Positions 34,061 to 43,398 of a DNA stretch of 64,000 nucleotides are shown here, piece after piece (within the stretch, counting starts at the first letter, position 1; every line of letters begins with the position of its first letter). The stretch covers positions 62,001-126,000 of the forward strand of contig NZ_JANZXA010000002.1 of the NCBI RefSeq assembly GCF_025153475.1. The letters run 5' to 3'. The notes beneath the pieces are model-generated. The model ran no database searches, was not told the origin of the DNA, and saw nothing but the letters and a program-made list of their open reading frames with translations. Made by a program: the position numbers and the translations under genes. This DNA is from Novosphingobium mangrovisedimenti (GTDB lineage: Bacteria > Pseudomonadota > Alphaproteobacteria > Sphingomonadales > Sphingomonadaceae).

Positions 34061-35778
34061 GAAGCGCCGCAGTGCTCTGGGCCTGCTGTCTGACGGCAAG
34101 CGCAAGCGCAGACCAGGCTGCTGCCTCACCGACCGGAACCCCCGCCCCAATGCAGTTGGGGGCCGCCTCCAACTTCTCGCAAGGGTGGAGCGACCGGATC
34201 TGGCGGGCAGCGCTGGACCTGCCCCTTCCTCGCCTGCGCGACAGCATCCGATGGGAACAGGTCGAGCGGACGCCGGGGCTCTATGTCTTCGACAAGCCGA
34301 CGACGACCTGGCCCGACCGCTTCGCGCGAAGCGGCACGCCGATCACGCTGACGCTGAACTGGGGCAATCCGCTCTACGACGATGGCAAGACACCGCACTC
34401 GCCACAGGCGCTGGCCGCCTTCGGTCGCTTCGCAGCCGCGGTGGTCCGCCGTTTCCCGCAGATCGACACGCTGGAAATCGGAAACGAAATCAACGGAAAC
34501 AATTTCGTATCGGGTCCGGTGAGAAACGCCGGCCTTGCCCGGCGCGGGCAATACCACCTTGCCATGGTCCGCGCCGCCGCCCGGGCAGTTCACAGGGTCC
34601 GTCCCGGCATCAAAGTCCTTGGGGGTTCCACCCATTCGCTGCCGGCCGGCTTCCTGTGGCCCCTGCTGGACCTGTCCGGAGCCGGGGCCATCGAGGGACT
34701 TGCGCTTCACCCCTACACCACGCCGATCGATCAACTGCCCGGGCAAATCGGCCTGCTGCGAAGGAACGGCACGTTGGCACGTCTGCCACTCTCCATCACC
34801 GAGTTCGGCAGCCAGGACGCGCGGCACGCAGCCGATGACCTGGTGCGCGGCTATGCGGTTCTGGCCGCGCTCGGCGTCAGCGAAATGGACTGGTACCCGC
34901 TCAACCCGCGCGGCGACGGCATGATCCCGCTGGTCCGGCGCGACGGTTCGCTGACCGATACCGGCAAGGCCTTTCGCTTCGTACAGGCCCGGATGGCCGG
35001 CCTGCCCGCGCGCGACGACAGCCCTGACCCCTTCACGTCCATTCGCAGGTTCGGCTCGAAAATCGCGGTGATCTGGGGTGCGCCGCGCCGCATCACCGTC
35101 GATCCCGGAAACGTCTCGGTCTTCGATGCCACGGGCGCCCGGCTCGATACCCGGAACCTGATCCTGCATGAGAGGCGCGTGCTGGTCCTGATCGGGACGC
35201 GGCCACTGAAAACCGCGCAACTCGTCCATCTCGGATGCAGCAGGCTGCTGGCCGACAGCTTCCACCAATTCGGCTATCCGCTGCCCGGCGCGCGTCAGGC
35301 CGCCGGCGACGGTTTCGAACGCTATGTCCGCGTCGGCTCGCACGCCTTGCCTTTCGAAGTGATGCCCGGCCAGCAGCGCCGCGGCGTCCCCTGGACGCCC
35401 TATCTCGGCCGCCGGGGCATGAGAGACCTGCGCCTGACCGCGGATACGATCCTTCCGGCCGTCGAAGGCGGCAACGGCGCCGTGGTTCATCACTATGCGA
35501 CCGGACGCGACCTCCGCGTACACCTGCTCGCCGAATTCAGCGTCTCCCCGCGCAGCACGGATGGCGTTGCCATGACCCTTTCGCGGAACGGACACGACGT
35601 CCTCACGCGATCCGGCAACGCGCCGATCACCGTCGACCTCCACCTGAACTTGCGCAGGGGGCAGGCTCTCAGCCTGTCACTAGCCCCCGGCACCAGCGCA
35701 CGCGGCGACATCACGCGCTATCGCATCCGGATCCTCGACGAGAGCCGGTGCGCTGAAAACGCTCCGCCGAATTCCTGA
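34057..35778 (+). CDS. Secreted glycoside hydrolase, clan GH-A (GH39/PslG-like)
   Basis: 573 residues. A signal peptide (MRSAAVLWACCLTASASA) precedes a TIM-barrel domain. LEIGNEIN supplies the usual acid/base Glu after Asn, and LSITEFGSQD the nucleophile Glu. The C-terminal 200 residues look like a beta-sandwich of unknown type. PslG-type enzymes of exopolysaccharide loci trim or clear polysaccharide in the periplasm. Coupling to the pyruvyl transferase gene suggests the substrate is the polymer made here; the family assignment below clan level is tentative. Confidence 0.75.
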   Translation: MRSAAVLWACCLTASASADQAAASPTGTPAPMQLGAASNFSQGWSDRIWRAALDLPLPRLRDSIRWEQVERTPGLYVFDKPTTTWPDRFARSGTPITLTLNWGNPLYDDGKTPHSPQALAAFGRFAAAVVRRFPQIDTLEIGNEINGNNFVSGPVRNAGLARRGQYHLAMVRAAARAVHRVRPGIKVLGGSTHSLPAGFLWPLLDLSGAGAIEGLALHPYTTPIDQLPGQIGLLRRNGTLARLPLSITEFGSQDARHAADDLVRGYAVLAALGVSEMDWYPLNPRGDGMIPLVRRDGSLTDTGKAFRFVQARMAGLPARDDSPDPFTSIRRFGSKIAVIWGAPRRITVDPGNVSVFDATGARLDTRNLILHERRVLVLIGTRPLKTAQLVHLGCSRLLADSFHQFGYPLPGARQAAGDGFERYVRVGSHALPFEVMPGQQRRGVPWTPYLGRRGMRDLRLTADTILPAVEGGNGAVVHHYATGRDLRVHLLAEFSVSPRSTDGVAMTLSRNGHDVLTRSGNAPITVDLHLNLRRGQALSLSLAPGTSARGDITRYRIRILDESRCAENAPPNS

Positions 35779-36282
35779 CTCTCCCGATTCGCCAGTCGAC
35801 CACTTTTCGCCCCATACCGCCGGCAAGACGCGCGCACGCACCGCCGATTGTCGACTGCAAGGCGGAAAAAATGGCCTGATAGAGAGAAAACAGCCCTGCC
35901 CATGGCTATTTTTCCGCTCCGCAGGGATCCGTAAATCCACCTGCTTTTGTCTCGAAACCGGCAATGACTGCGAGTGGAGCACGAGAACAACATTCCTACG
36001 TCGGCTCATATACTTAATATTTTCCACCCTTGGCTTCCCACAAGCTTAGGCATCGCGCCGAACAGCCCCATCCTCATTTTAACCGACAGAGTACGTGTAG
36101 GTATAATTCTGCATTAAAATGTGAATTCCAAGATAAGAAATAAGTATACTTCATGGTGAATTTCAATTTACCACAGCACTACAGGTCTCGTTTAATCACC
36201 CCCCATACTCGTCCCAACATCACGAATTCCGGAGCTCCGAGCACCGCAAACCGGAACAGCCTCCGACAGATGGGACGATATC
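35779..36282. promoter_or_regulatory. Long AT-rich upstream region of the RTX protease gene
   Basis: About 500 bases without a gene. From about 35990 the sequence turns AT-rich, unlike all flanking genes. GTGAATTCCAA (36121-36131) and GTGAATTTCAA (36156-36166) form a near-perfect direct repeat 35 bp apart. I cannot place a promoter with confidence, but this must hold the control region of the rightward protease gene. Confidence 0.45.
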
Positions 36283-38790
36283 ATGACCGACAGAAACTCA
36301 GTTAACCCGACGCACGGAACAGCAACTGCAAGCGCCTGCTTCTTCAATGATACTTATGAAAAGAAGGAGTGGTACCTCGATGGCTCCGCACTATCGCCAC
36401 TAAGTATTGATGCTTACTCGGCATGGACGGACTACAAAGGCGCAGGCATCAAGATCGGCGTCATCGATTCACAGATCGATTTCCGCCACACGGATCTGGC
36501 CAAAGCCTACGACGCATCGCTCGACTACAACTTCGCGCAGGCAACCGGCCAGATCGCGATCGATGACAGCGATCTGCCCTACTACCACGGCACGGCCGTC
36601 GCCGGCGTCATTTCGGCCGAGGCGAACAATGCCTACGGCACGGTCGGCATTGCCTCGGAAGCGACCCTGGTCGGCCTGGGGATCGACTACAATTCGGACA
36701 ACGTCACGGATCAGATCGTTTTGGCCCTGAACGCCTCGGCCGACCTCGACGTCGTCAACAACAGCTGGAGCTTTACCTCCAACTTCGACGACAACTTCAA
36801 CAGGCACCCGGAATATGCAGAGGCCCTGGAACATGCCGTCAGCGAAGGGCGCGGCGGTCTGGGCACTTCGGTGATCTTCGCGGCAGGCAATGCCGGAACC
36901 GGCGGCACTTCAAACTACCACAACTTCCAGAACTCGCCCTACACGATCGCGGTGGGCGCCGTGAACGCGGACGGCACGCCCGCTTCTTTCACCAGCCTGG
37001 GCGCCAACGTCCTGCTCTCCGCCGCGGGATCGGACGTCTACACCACCACCCTGAAGGACGGCTTCAAGAACTGCAGCGGCACTTCCTTCGCCGCCCCGGC
37101 GGTGACATCGACGGTCGGCCTCATACTGCAGGCCAACCCCGACCTGGGATACCGCGACGTGCAGCAGATCCTGGCCTACTCGGCACGACGCGAGGGCCTG
37201 TCCGACAGCACCAATTTCGGCGACGGCTGGCGCACCAACGGCGCGACCAACCTCAATGGCGGCGGCCTGCACTTCAGCGACGCCTTCGGCTATGGCTTTC
37301 TCAACGTCCACGACGCCGTGCGCCTTGCGGAAACCTGGACCCGGCAGCAGACTTACGCCAACCTGGCGACGGTCAGCCAGTCAGTGCAAGTCGACCAGAC
37401 GCTTGCCGCCGGCTCCAACGATCACATCTCGACGCGGATCGAGGTCCGCCAGGCCATCGACATCGAACACGTCCAGCTCGCGCTCGACCTGCGCTGGGTC
37501 GATACCGGCGATCTCGACGTCTACCTGACCTCGCCCGACGGCACGACCGTGCGGCTGGTCTACGACCTGCCCTACGACAACCGCGCCGGAGGCCTGCGCA
37601 ACTTCGTCTTCGATTCCGTCGCATCGATGGGCGAGCAATCGGCCGGAACCTGGACGATCGACGTCTACAACCGCAACCCCGACGCCACCTGCAAGGACGG
37701 CACGCCGATGACCGGCCTGCTCCAGGACGCGACGCTGACCATCACCGGCAGCAGCGACAACCGGGCGAACGACACCTACATCTACACCGACGAGTTCGGC
37801 ACACTCTATGCCGGCGCCGACCTTGCCAGCCGCAGCGTCCTCCATGACACGGACGGCGGCAACGACACGATCAACGCGGCGGCGGTCACGTCAAACTCGA
37901 CCATTGACCTTTCAGCTGCATCGCAGACCAGGATCGCGGGGGTCATGCTCTCGTTCGCGGCGGACACGATAGAGAACGCGATCGGCGGCGACGGCAACGA
38001 CACGCTGATCGGCAGCAATGCTGCCAATGTCCTGCACGCGGGCCGCGGCGACGATGTGATCTACTTCAGCTTCGGCAACGACATCCTGGACGGCGGCCGC
38101 GGCGCGGATACCCTGATGGTTAATTCCGACTTTGGCAGCATCTCCGGTCATGCCCTGAGCGATGGCGCGCTGGAGATTTCAACGCGCACCGGCGAGGTTT
38201 CGACCGTGTCCGATGTGGAAACCTTCGTATTCTCCGACACCACTTACTCCTACGATCAGCTGCTCGACCTCTTCGCCGCAGGTAGCGGCGATACCTCGCA
38301 GGACGGTTCGAACGGCCAGACCTCCGACGGCTCCGATGGAACTACCCCCACCTATGACAACCACCTGACCGGAACGACCGAGAGCGAGACAATTCTCGGC
38401 AGCGACACCGCGGACCTGATTCACGGCATGGGCGGCAACGACCTCATCAAGGGCGGTGCCGGGGACGACTGGATCGAGGGCGGCGCGGGCCGCGATCGGC
38501 TCTTCGGCGGGGACGGTGCGGATACCTTCATCTTCGACGTATCGGAACTCGACACCCTCGACATCGTCTACGACTTCAACGCCGGGGAAGGCGACCGCAT
38601 CCTGATCACCGGCCTCGACGCGAACGCTGGCGCCACGTTCGACTTCGAGGAACACGGCACCAGCACCATACTGGCAATGCACATGGGCGGCGAAACATAC
38701 GACGTGGCGCGCCTCAAGGGGGACGCCATCGATCATCTGGACATGACCCTGCATATGAGCACCAGCGATCTCGGCATCCTCTGGGCCTGA
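36283..38790 (+). CDS. Secreted subtilisin-like (S8) protease with P-domain and RTX repeats
   Basis: 835 residues and no N-terminal signal peptide. The S8 catalytic triad is complete: Asp62 in GVIDSQIDF, His102 in YYHGTAVAG and Ser268 in CSGTSFAAP, with Asn160 for the oxyanion hole. A P/Homo B domain covers about 360-490 (kexin/furin-like). Ca-binding RTX nonapeptides appear at about 568-612 (GGDGNDTLIG) and 715-750 (GGNDLIKGGAGDDWIEGG). A serralysin-like C-terminal end (VYDFNAGEGDRILITG) carries the uncleaved type I secretion signal. The T1SS at 51233-56098 is the obvious exporter. It may process matrix or surface proteins; the target is unknown. Confidence 0.92.
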   Translation: MTDRNSVNPTHGTATASACFFNDTYEKKEWYLDGSALSPLSIDAYSAWTDYKGAGIKIGVIDSQIDFRHTDLAKAYDASLDYNFAQATGQIAIDDSDLPYYHGTAVAGVISAEANNAYGTVGIASEATLVGLGIDYNSDNVTDQIVLALNASADLDVVNNSWSFTSNFDDNFNRHPEYAEALEHAVSEGRGGLGTSVIFAAGNAGTGGTSNYHNFQNSPYTIAVGAVNADGTPASFTSLGANVLLSAAGSDVYTTTLKDGFKNCSGTSFAAPAVTSTVGLILQANPDLGYRDVQQILAYSARREGLSDSTNFGDGWRTNGATNLNGGGLHFSDAFGYGFLNVHDAVRLAETWTRQQTYANLATVSQSVQVDQTLAAGSNDHISTRIEVRQAIDIEHVQLALDLRWVDTGDLDVYLTSPDGTTVRLVYDLPYDNRAGGLRNFVFDSVASMGEQSAGTWTIDVYNRNPDATCKDGTPMTGLLQDATLTITGSSDNRANDTYIYTDEFGTLYAGADLASRSVLHDTDGGNDTINAAAVTSNSTIDLSAASQTRIAGVMLSFAADTIENAIGGDGNDTLIGSNAANVLHAGRGDDVIYFSFGNDILDGGRGADTLMVNSDFGSISGHALSDGALEISTRTGEVSTVSDVETFVFSDTTYSYDQLLDLFAAGSGDTSQDGSNGQTSDGSDGTTPTYDNHLTGTTESETILGSDTADLIHGMGGNDLIKGGAGDDWIEGGAGRDRLFGGDGADTFIFDVSELDTLDIVYDFNAGEGDRILITGLDANAGATFDFEEHGTSTILAMHMGGETYDVARLKGDAIDHLDMTLHMSTSDLGILWA

Positions 38791-39129
38791 TGCGCTCCCG
38801 CGCCAACGCCGGATCATCGCCAGAAGGACGGGAGACACGTCCATTTTGACATCGAGACACGACGATCAGATCCGCCCTCTCCTCCGATCTGAAAACGATT
38901 AGATATATACACAAACCTAAATAAATATACCTATTATACATTCATAATAGAACAAAATTGATCAAATCAAGAAAACGTCCATGTTGAAAATCAATCAAAC
39001 CTCACAATAAAACCAAGACAAGCGGACACATATCGATTCGCAAGAAACAATATAAATCAAAATATATTTAATGGGTGGCAATGAAGACGAACTCGTTGAC
39101 ACAGAGTAGCACACTGAAGGGAATCTTTC
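38791..39129. promoter_or_regulatory. AT-rich region between the two RTX genes
   Basis: About 340 bases without a gene, strikingly AT-rich from 38890 to 39080. It contains the perfect inverted repeat CTATTAT-ACATTC-ATAATAG (38931-38950), which may be an operator or weak terminator. TTGACA occurs at about 39097, 30 bases before the next start codon. Confidence 0.45.
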
Positions 39130-39684
39130 ATGGTAGACATCGTAGGGGACAGCAACGCCAACAAGATCGACGGCACGGACGGTTCGGACGTGATCGATGC
39201 GGGCGGGCGGCGTGATGCCGTCCACGCAGCCGAGGGCGACGACACCGTCTATGGCGGCGCCAACCAGGATCGCCTGTATGGCGATGACGGCAACGACTAC
39301 CTCGACGGCGAAGGGTCCAACGACAAGCTCTATGGCGGTGCCGGCAATGACACGCTGATCGGCGGCGGCCAGGATGACCGTCTCTACGGCGGCGACGGCG
39401 ACGACATCATCAACGGCGGCGACGACAACGATGTCCTCTATGGCGACAACCCCGCCGACGGCAACGACAACGAAGGCGGCCACGACATCTTCCTGTTCGA
39501 TGCTGACGATGGCACCGACAAGGTGTTCGACTTCGAGCATGGCATCGATCAGGTGCAGCTCACCGACGGAGGCTCCTACTCGCTGGAATACACCGGCTCG
39601 GGTAACACCGTCCTGACTTACGGTGCGACGACCGTCACCTTCTACGATGAACACATCGACGCCTCCGACATCGTCGTCATCTGA
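39130..39684 (+). CDS. Small RTX calcium-binding protein
   Basis: 184 residues, nearly all RTX: about nine nonapeptides such as GGAGNDTLIGGGQDDRLYGG form a parallel beta-roll. The C-terminal part (DGTDKVFDFEHGIDQVQL, ending DASDIVVI) is the typical type I secretion signal region. There is no enzyme domain and no N-terminal signal. A likely role is a Ca-dependent structural or adhesive matrix protein. Both RTX genes stand alone behind AT-rich promoters. Confidence 0.9.
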   Translation: MVDIVGDSNANKIDGTDGSDVIDAGGRRDAVHAAEGDDTVYGGANQDRLYGDDGNDYLDGEGSNDKLYGGAGNDTLIGGGQDDRLYGGDGDDIINGGDDNDVLYGDNPADGNDNEGGHDIFLFDADDGTDKVFDFEHGIDQVQLTDGGSYSLEYTGSGNTVLTYGATTVTFYDEHIDASDIVVI

Positions 39685-39719
39685 CTACCAACCCGGGTCC
39701 GCACCGGGGGGCGAGGAGT

Positions 39720-39743
39720 GGGGCGCGGCCAATGCCGCGCCCC
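39720..39743 (+). terminator. Terminator hairpin after the small RTX gene
   Basis: GGGGCGCGGC-CAAT-GCCGCGCCCC, a perfect 10-bp stem with a 4-base loop, followed by ATTTG. It lies 36 bases past the stop codon. Confidence 0.75.
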
Positions 39744-39893
39744 ATTTGCGTCGGCGCATGGCCCGGATCAGCGCACAAGGCGCCAACAGGGCCGGAGAAC
39801 TTGAACCATATCGGAGCATACTCGTGTTCCGGACCGTGACCGTCGGGAATAGGCTTCGAACATGCCGTCGATGTTCCATGCCCGGAGGCACGT

Positions 39894-40835
39894 TTGAACC
39901 TGCAAGCTGCATCCATCCGCACCGATACCTCCCCCGCGCCCTTCGAAGGCGGCCCGGGCCGGCCGGGCCCGAACCTCTTCATCATCGGCGCATCGAAAGC
40001 CGGATCGAGCGCACTGCACGCCTATCTGGCAGCCCATCCCCGGATCTGCATGAGCACGGAAAAGGAGCCCTGCTATTTCATCGATCAAAACGAGCTGAAA
40101 GCAGCCTGGCCGATCATGGCGCGCCGGCCCTGCTCGCACGACCGGGAGGCCTACCTCGACTTGTGGCAGGCGAACGACCGCACCCGATATCGCGGGGAAA
40201 GCAGTGTCTACTATTCACAGGCCCCCCACCGCAGCGGCGTGCCTGCACGGATCGCAGCCGTCAGCCCCGATGCCCGCATCATCTACACCGTGCGCGAACC
40301 GGTAATACGCGCTATCGGGCACTACTGGCAGCGCTTCAAGGAGTTCCAGGAGCCCCTGCCGCTCGATACGGCGATGCGCGAAAATCCGCTCTACCGCGAC
40401 ACGTCGGACTATGCACTGCAACTCCATTTCTATCTGGAGCACTTCGCCCCGTCGCAGATCCACGTGATCGTCGCCGAGGAACTGCGCAAGGACCGCCGCA
40501 GGGTTCTGGCCCGATGCATCGACTGGCTTGAGCTGGAACCGTTCGAATACGCTAAATCCCAGCTCGCCGACCGGCACCCGTCGCCGCCCGTCAGCCGCAG
40601 GACGCGTTTTCCGCTTGTCCGGCAAGTCCGGAATTCGGGGATCTGGTCGATGGCGCGGCAGCATCTTCCCGCAGGAACGGTCGAGCGCCTGCGCCGGGCA
40701 TCGACGATCTCCTTCGACAAGCAGCAGATCGATGACAGCGCGGCCCGTGAATACCTCTCGCAACACCTGGCACCGCGCCGCGCCACGTTCGAGGACCTGA
40801 TCGGGCGCCGCATCACCGCCTGGGATGCGGCCTGA
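39894..40835 (+). CDS. Sulfotransferase family protein
   Basis: 313 residues from a TTG with GGAGG 6 bases upstream. The PAPS-binding 5'-phosphosulfate loop is GASKAGSSALHAYL (32-45), and the 3'-phosphate motif is YTVREPVIRAIGHYWQRF. Sulfotransferases of this bacterial type act on carbohydrates such as Nod factors or exopolysaccharide. The position between RTX genes and a polymerase suggests sulfation of the locus polysaccharide. It is 15 bases before the Wzy-like gene. Confidence 0.87.
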   Translation: MNLQAASIRTDTSPAPFEGGPGRPGPNLFIIGASKAGSSALHAYLAAHPRICMSTEKEPCYFIDQNELKAAWPIMARRPCSHDREAYLDLWQANDRTRYRGESSVYYSQAPHRSGVPARIAAVSPDARIIYTVREPVIRAIGHYWQRFKEFQEPLPLDTAMRENPLYRDTSDYALQLHFYLEHFAPSQIHVIVAEELRKDRRRVLARCIDWLELEPFEYAKSQLADRHPSPPVSRRTRFPLVRQVRNSGIWSMARQHLPAGTVERLRRASTISFDKQQIDDSAAREYLSQHLAPRRATFEDLIGRRITAWDAA

Positions 40836-40850
40836 ACCCGCGCGCAGACC

Positions 40851-42272
40851 ATGAACATGGTTCCCATCGCCCTGTTCTGGACGCTCGCGATCTGGGGGCT
40901 GCTCAGCCGTAAACCTGTCCTTCTCTACCTGTTCTTCGCCAGCATGCCGATCGGCGCCTTCGCCGTCATCCCGACGGCCTTGACCGGAGGACTGACTTTC
41001 ACGGCCACACCGATCGTGGCTCTGCTGCTGATCGCGCGGACATTCGCCGATCGCAGCGGACCCTCGGCATTCCTGTCGCTTGCGGTACTGCCGGGCAGGC
41101 TGATGCTGCTGACGCTGTTCTGGCTGGTCGCAGCGATTGCCACCGCGTTCATGCCGCGCCTGTTCGAAGGCGCCGTCATGGTCGTGCCGATCCGTGGAAC
41201 CGTCAGTGCGCCAGCACCCTTGCAGCCGACCCCTCAGAACATTTCCCAGTTCACCTATCTGTCGATCGCCGTGTTCTCGGTCTTCGCCTTTGCCCGCGCA
41301 CTCCAGCCGGCAGCCATGCGTCAGCATGCTCTCAACGCCATGTGCCTGGGCGGGTTCGTCACGGTCGTAACCGGACTGCTGGACTATGCCAGCCAGTTCC
41401 TGCCGCTCGCACCGCTGCTGGAGCCGTTTCGCACGGCAAGCTATGCGTTGTTGACCGACATCGAAGTCCTCGGCGCGAAACGCGTTGTCGGCCTGATGCC
41501 CGAAGCCTCGGCTTACGGCGGGTTATGCCTTGCCCTTCTGAGCGCACTCTACTTCTACCGCCGCGCGATGGCCGACGACATCTTGCGCAACGTCTACACG
41601 CCGATCGTGCTGGGCCTCCTGACCCTCTGCGCATGGCTCTCGACTTCCTCCGCCACATACGTCGGGATGGCCGTTCTGGTGTTCGTGGCCGCGCTGGAAT
41701 GGTTCTTGCGGATCACCGGCGATGAACACAAGGACGCCATCTACCGCAAGGGGCTTGCGGGTGAAATGTCGGCTACGGTCACGATTGTCATCGCCATTGC
41801 CGTGCTGACGATCCTGCAACCGCAGATCCTCGATCCTGTCTACTCGCTGGTCCAACGCATGGTCCTGGAGAAGCCGGAATCCAGTTCGTTCAGCGAGCGG
41901 GGGATGTGGCGCTCCACCGCCCTTGCGGCGCTGCCCGGAACCCACGGCCTGGGCGTCGGCCTTGGCGGCACCCGCTCCTCCAGCGGCATCGTCGCGATGT
42001 TCAGCAGCACCGGCATTCCGGGCGGCCTGCTGTTCTATGCCTTCATCGTGCAAAGTCTCTCGCGGCGAAGCCCGGGTGCGCCGGGAGAACCCCAGCTCAT
42101 CCTCTCCGCATTCCGTTTCTCCTTCATTGCGCCCTTCGTCGTGTCACTGGTGGTGGGCGATGCCGATTTTGGGGGAATCGCGGCCTTCGGCTATGGTCTT
42201 GTCGCTGCCCTTGCCGTCGCCGGGCGACCGCCCCAGCGCCCGGCCGCCATCCCCATCCCGCGCGCGGCGTAA
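40851..42272 (+). CDS. Wzy/O-antigen-ligase-like polysaccharide polymerase
   Basis: 473 residues and about ten to twelve hydrophobic helices. A large hydrophilic loop in the C-terminal half includes HGLGVGLGGTRSSSG, typical for O-antigen ligase/polymerase proteins. It would join repeat units on the periplasmic side of the inner membrane. The assignment to polymerase rather than ligase rests on the neighbouring Wza- and Wzc-like genes. It converges with the leftward operon, 18 bases away. Confidence 0.75.
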   Translation: MNMVPIALFWTLAIWGLLSRKPVLLYLFFASMPIGAFAVIPTALTGGLTFTATPIVALLLIARTFADRSGPSAFLSLAVLPGRLMLLTLFWLVAAIATAFMPRLFEGAVMVVPIRGTVSAPAPLQPTPQNISQFTYLSIAVFSVFAFARALQPAAMRQHALNAMCLGGFVTVVTGLLDYASQFLPLAPLLEPFRTASYALLTDIEVLGAKRVVGLMPEASAYGGLCLALLSALYFYRRAMADDILRNVYTPIVLGLLTLCAWLSTSSATYVGMAVLVFVAALEWFLRITGDEHKDAIYRKGLAGEMSATVTIVIAIAVLTILQPQILDPVYSLVQRMVLEKPESSSFSERGMWRSTALAALPGTHGLGVGLGGTRSSSGIVAMFSSTGIPGGLLFYAFIVQSLSRRSPGAPGEPQLILSAFRFSFIAPFVVSLVVGDADFGGIAAFGYGLVAALAVAGRPPQRPAAIPIPRAA

Positions 42273-42290
42273 AACAGGGAACGACAGACC

Positions 42291-42521
42291 TCATGAGCGA
42301 TCGGCCCCGGCGAAGTCCTCTTCGAACGCCTGCCGGCGTAGTTCGACCACCCAGAACACCGCATAGAGAACGAGCCAGATCGGCCAGAACAAGGCATCGC
42401 GCACGTCTCGCCGGAACCGGCCGGGCACGGGCACCGGCCCCTGTATTCCCGCGAAGCACCAGGCCGTAACGAGCCAGCCCGTCAGGTAGATGCCTCCGGC
42501 CAGGAGAAATCCTGCCAACAT
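42291..42521 (-). CDS. Small two-helix membrane protein at the operon end
   Basis: 76 residues. Two hydrophobic segments (MLAGFLLAGGIYLTGWLVTA and ALFWPIWLVLYAVFWV) are separated by a basic loop, with an acidic C-terminus. No family recognised. It begins 6 bases after the GT2 stop and should be the last gene of the leftward polysaccharide operon. Confidence 0.6.
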   Translation of the reverse strand: MLAGFLLAGGIYLTGWLVTAWCFAGIQGPVPVPGRFRRDVRDALFWPIWLVLYAVFWVVELRRQAFEEDFAGADRS

Positions 42522-42527
42522 GCCCTC

Positions 42528-43397
42528 CTACATTTCCAGGATCTTGCGCGGATCGAGCTGCCCGCGCAGGCAATCGACAACCGCCAGCACGTTGCCCAGC
42601 AGCCGTCCGCGCCGGTCGACAAGCGGCTCGGGCTTCAGGCTGCGCAGGGCATTGGCGAACACGTTTTTCGTCATCAGCCGGTTCCCGAAACCACTGCGCA
42701 TCGAGCCCTTGCGCTTCAGGTACACGATGTTGGCAACCTGCGAGTACCCCAGCCGCTTGCCTGACGTGCGGCCGCTGCTGATGCCCATATGCACGCCGGT
42801 CACGCTCGACGCCGCAATCAGGCGGCCCCTGCGCCCCAGCCGGTTGGTAAAATCGACGTCTTCCTGCCACCCATAGAGCGGAAGGTTCTCATCGAAACGC
42901 AGCCCTTTCGCGGCCGCCACGCGAATGGCCATGTTGCAGCCATAGAGTTCGCGGCGCTCGACGATCTCCGGCTGAAACCTTGCCGGACGGTTCGCGATGA
43001 GGGCCTGGGCCTGTTCCACCGAATAACCGCCGTGCAACACGCCATCGGCCAGGAGATCTCCGGTCACGCCCACGACCTGCGGATCAGCCGCGAACAAGGC
43101 CTCGACATTGGCGAGATAATCGGGCGCGGGAATGAAATCGTCGTCGAAGTAGACGATGATGTCCGCCTGCCCCTCAAGCGCCGAAAGGGCGCGATTGCGC
43201 TGCCGGCACAGTCCCTTTTCGGAAAAGAGGATTTCGGGATTGCCCCGCGCCTCTTTCACGCCGGCGACATCCTGCGGGGTAACGCTGGCCACCACAATTC
43301 CATCGGCCCGCCGGGTTTGATCGGCGAGCATATCGACCGTACGTCGCACAAGCTCGGCGCGGCCAACCGTTGCGATCACGACGAAGAGCGCTGCCAC
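42528..43397 (-). CDS. Glycosyltransferase family 2
   Basis: 289 residues with the GT-A fold. N-terminus MAALFVVIATVGRAELVRRT; the metal-binding DxD-type motif is FDDDFIPAPDY, and GWQEDVDF carries the likely catalytic Asp. It transfers a sugar from a nucleotide donor to the lipid-linked repeat unit; the linkage is unknown. A single base separates it from the acyltransferase gene. Confidence 0.88.
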   Translation of the reverse strand: MAALFVVIATVGRAELVRRTVDMLADQTRRADGIVVASVTPQDVAGVKEARGNPEILFSEKGLCRQRNRALSALEGQADIIVYFDDDFIPAPDYLANVEALFAADPQVVGVTGDLLADGVLHGGYSVEQAQALIANRPARFQPEIVERRELYGCNMAIRVAAAKGLRFDENLPLYGWQEDVDFTNRLGRRGRLIAASSVTGVHMGISSGRTSGKRLGYSQVANIVYLKRKGSMRSGFGNRLMTKNVFANALRSLKPEPLVDRRGRLLGNVLAVVDCLRGQLDPRKILEM

Positions 43398-43398
43398 C

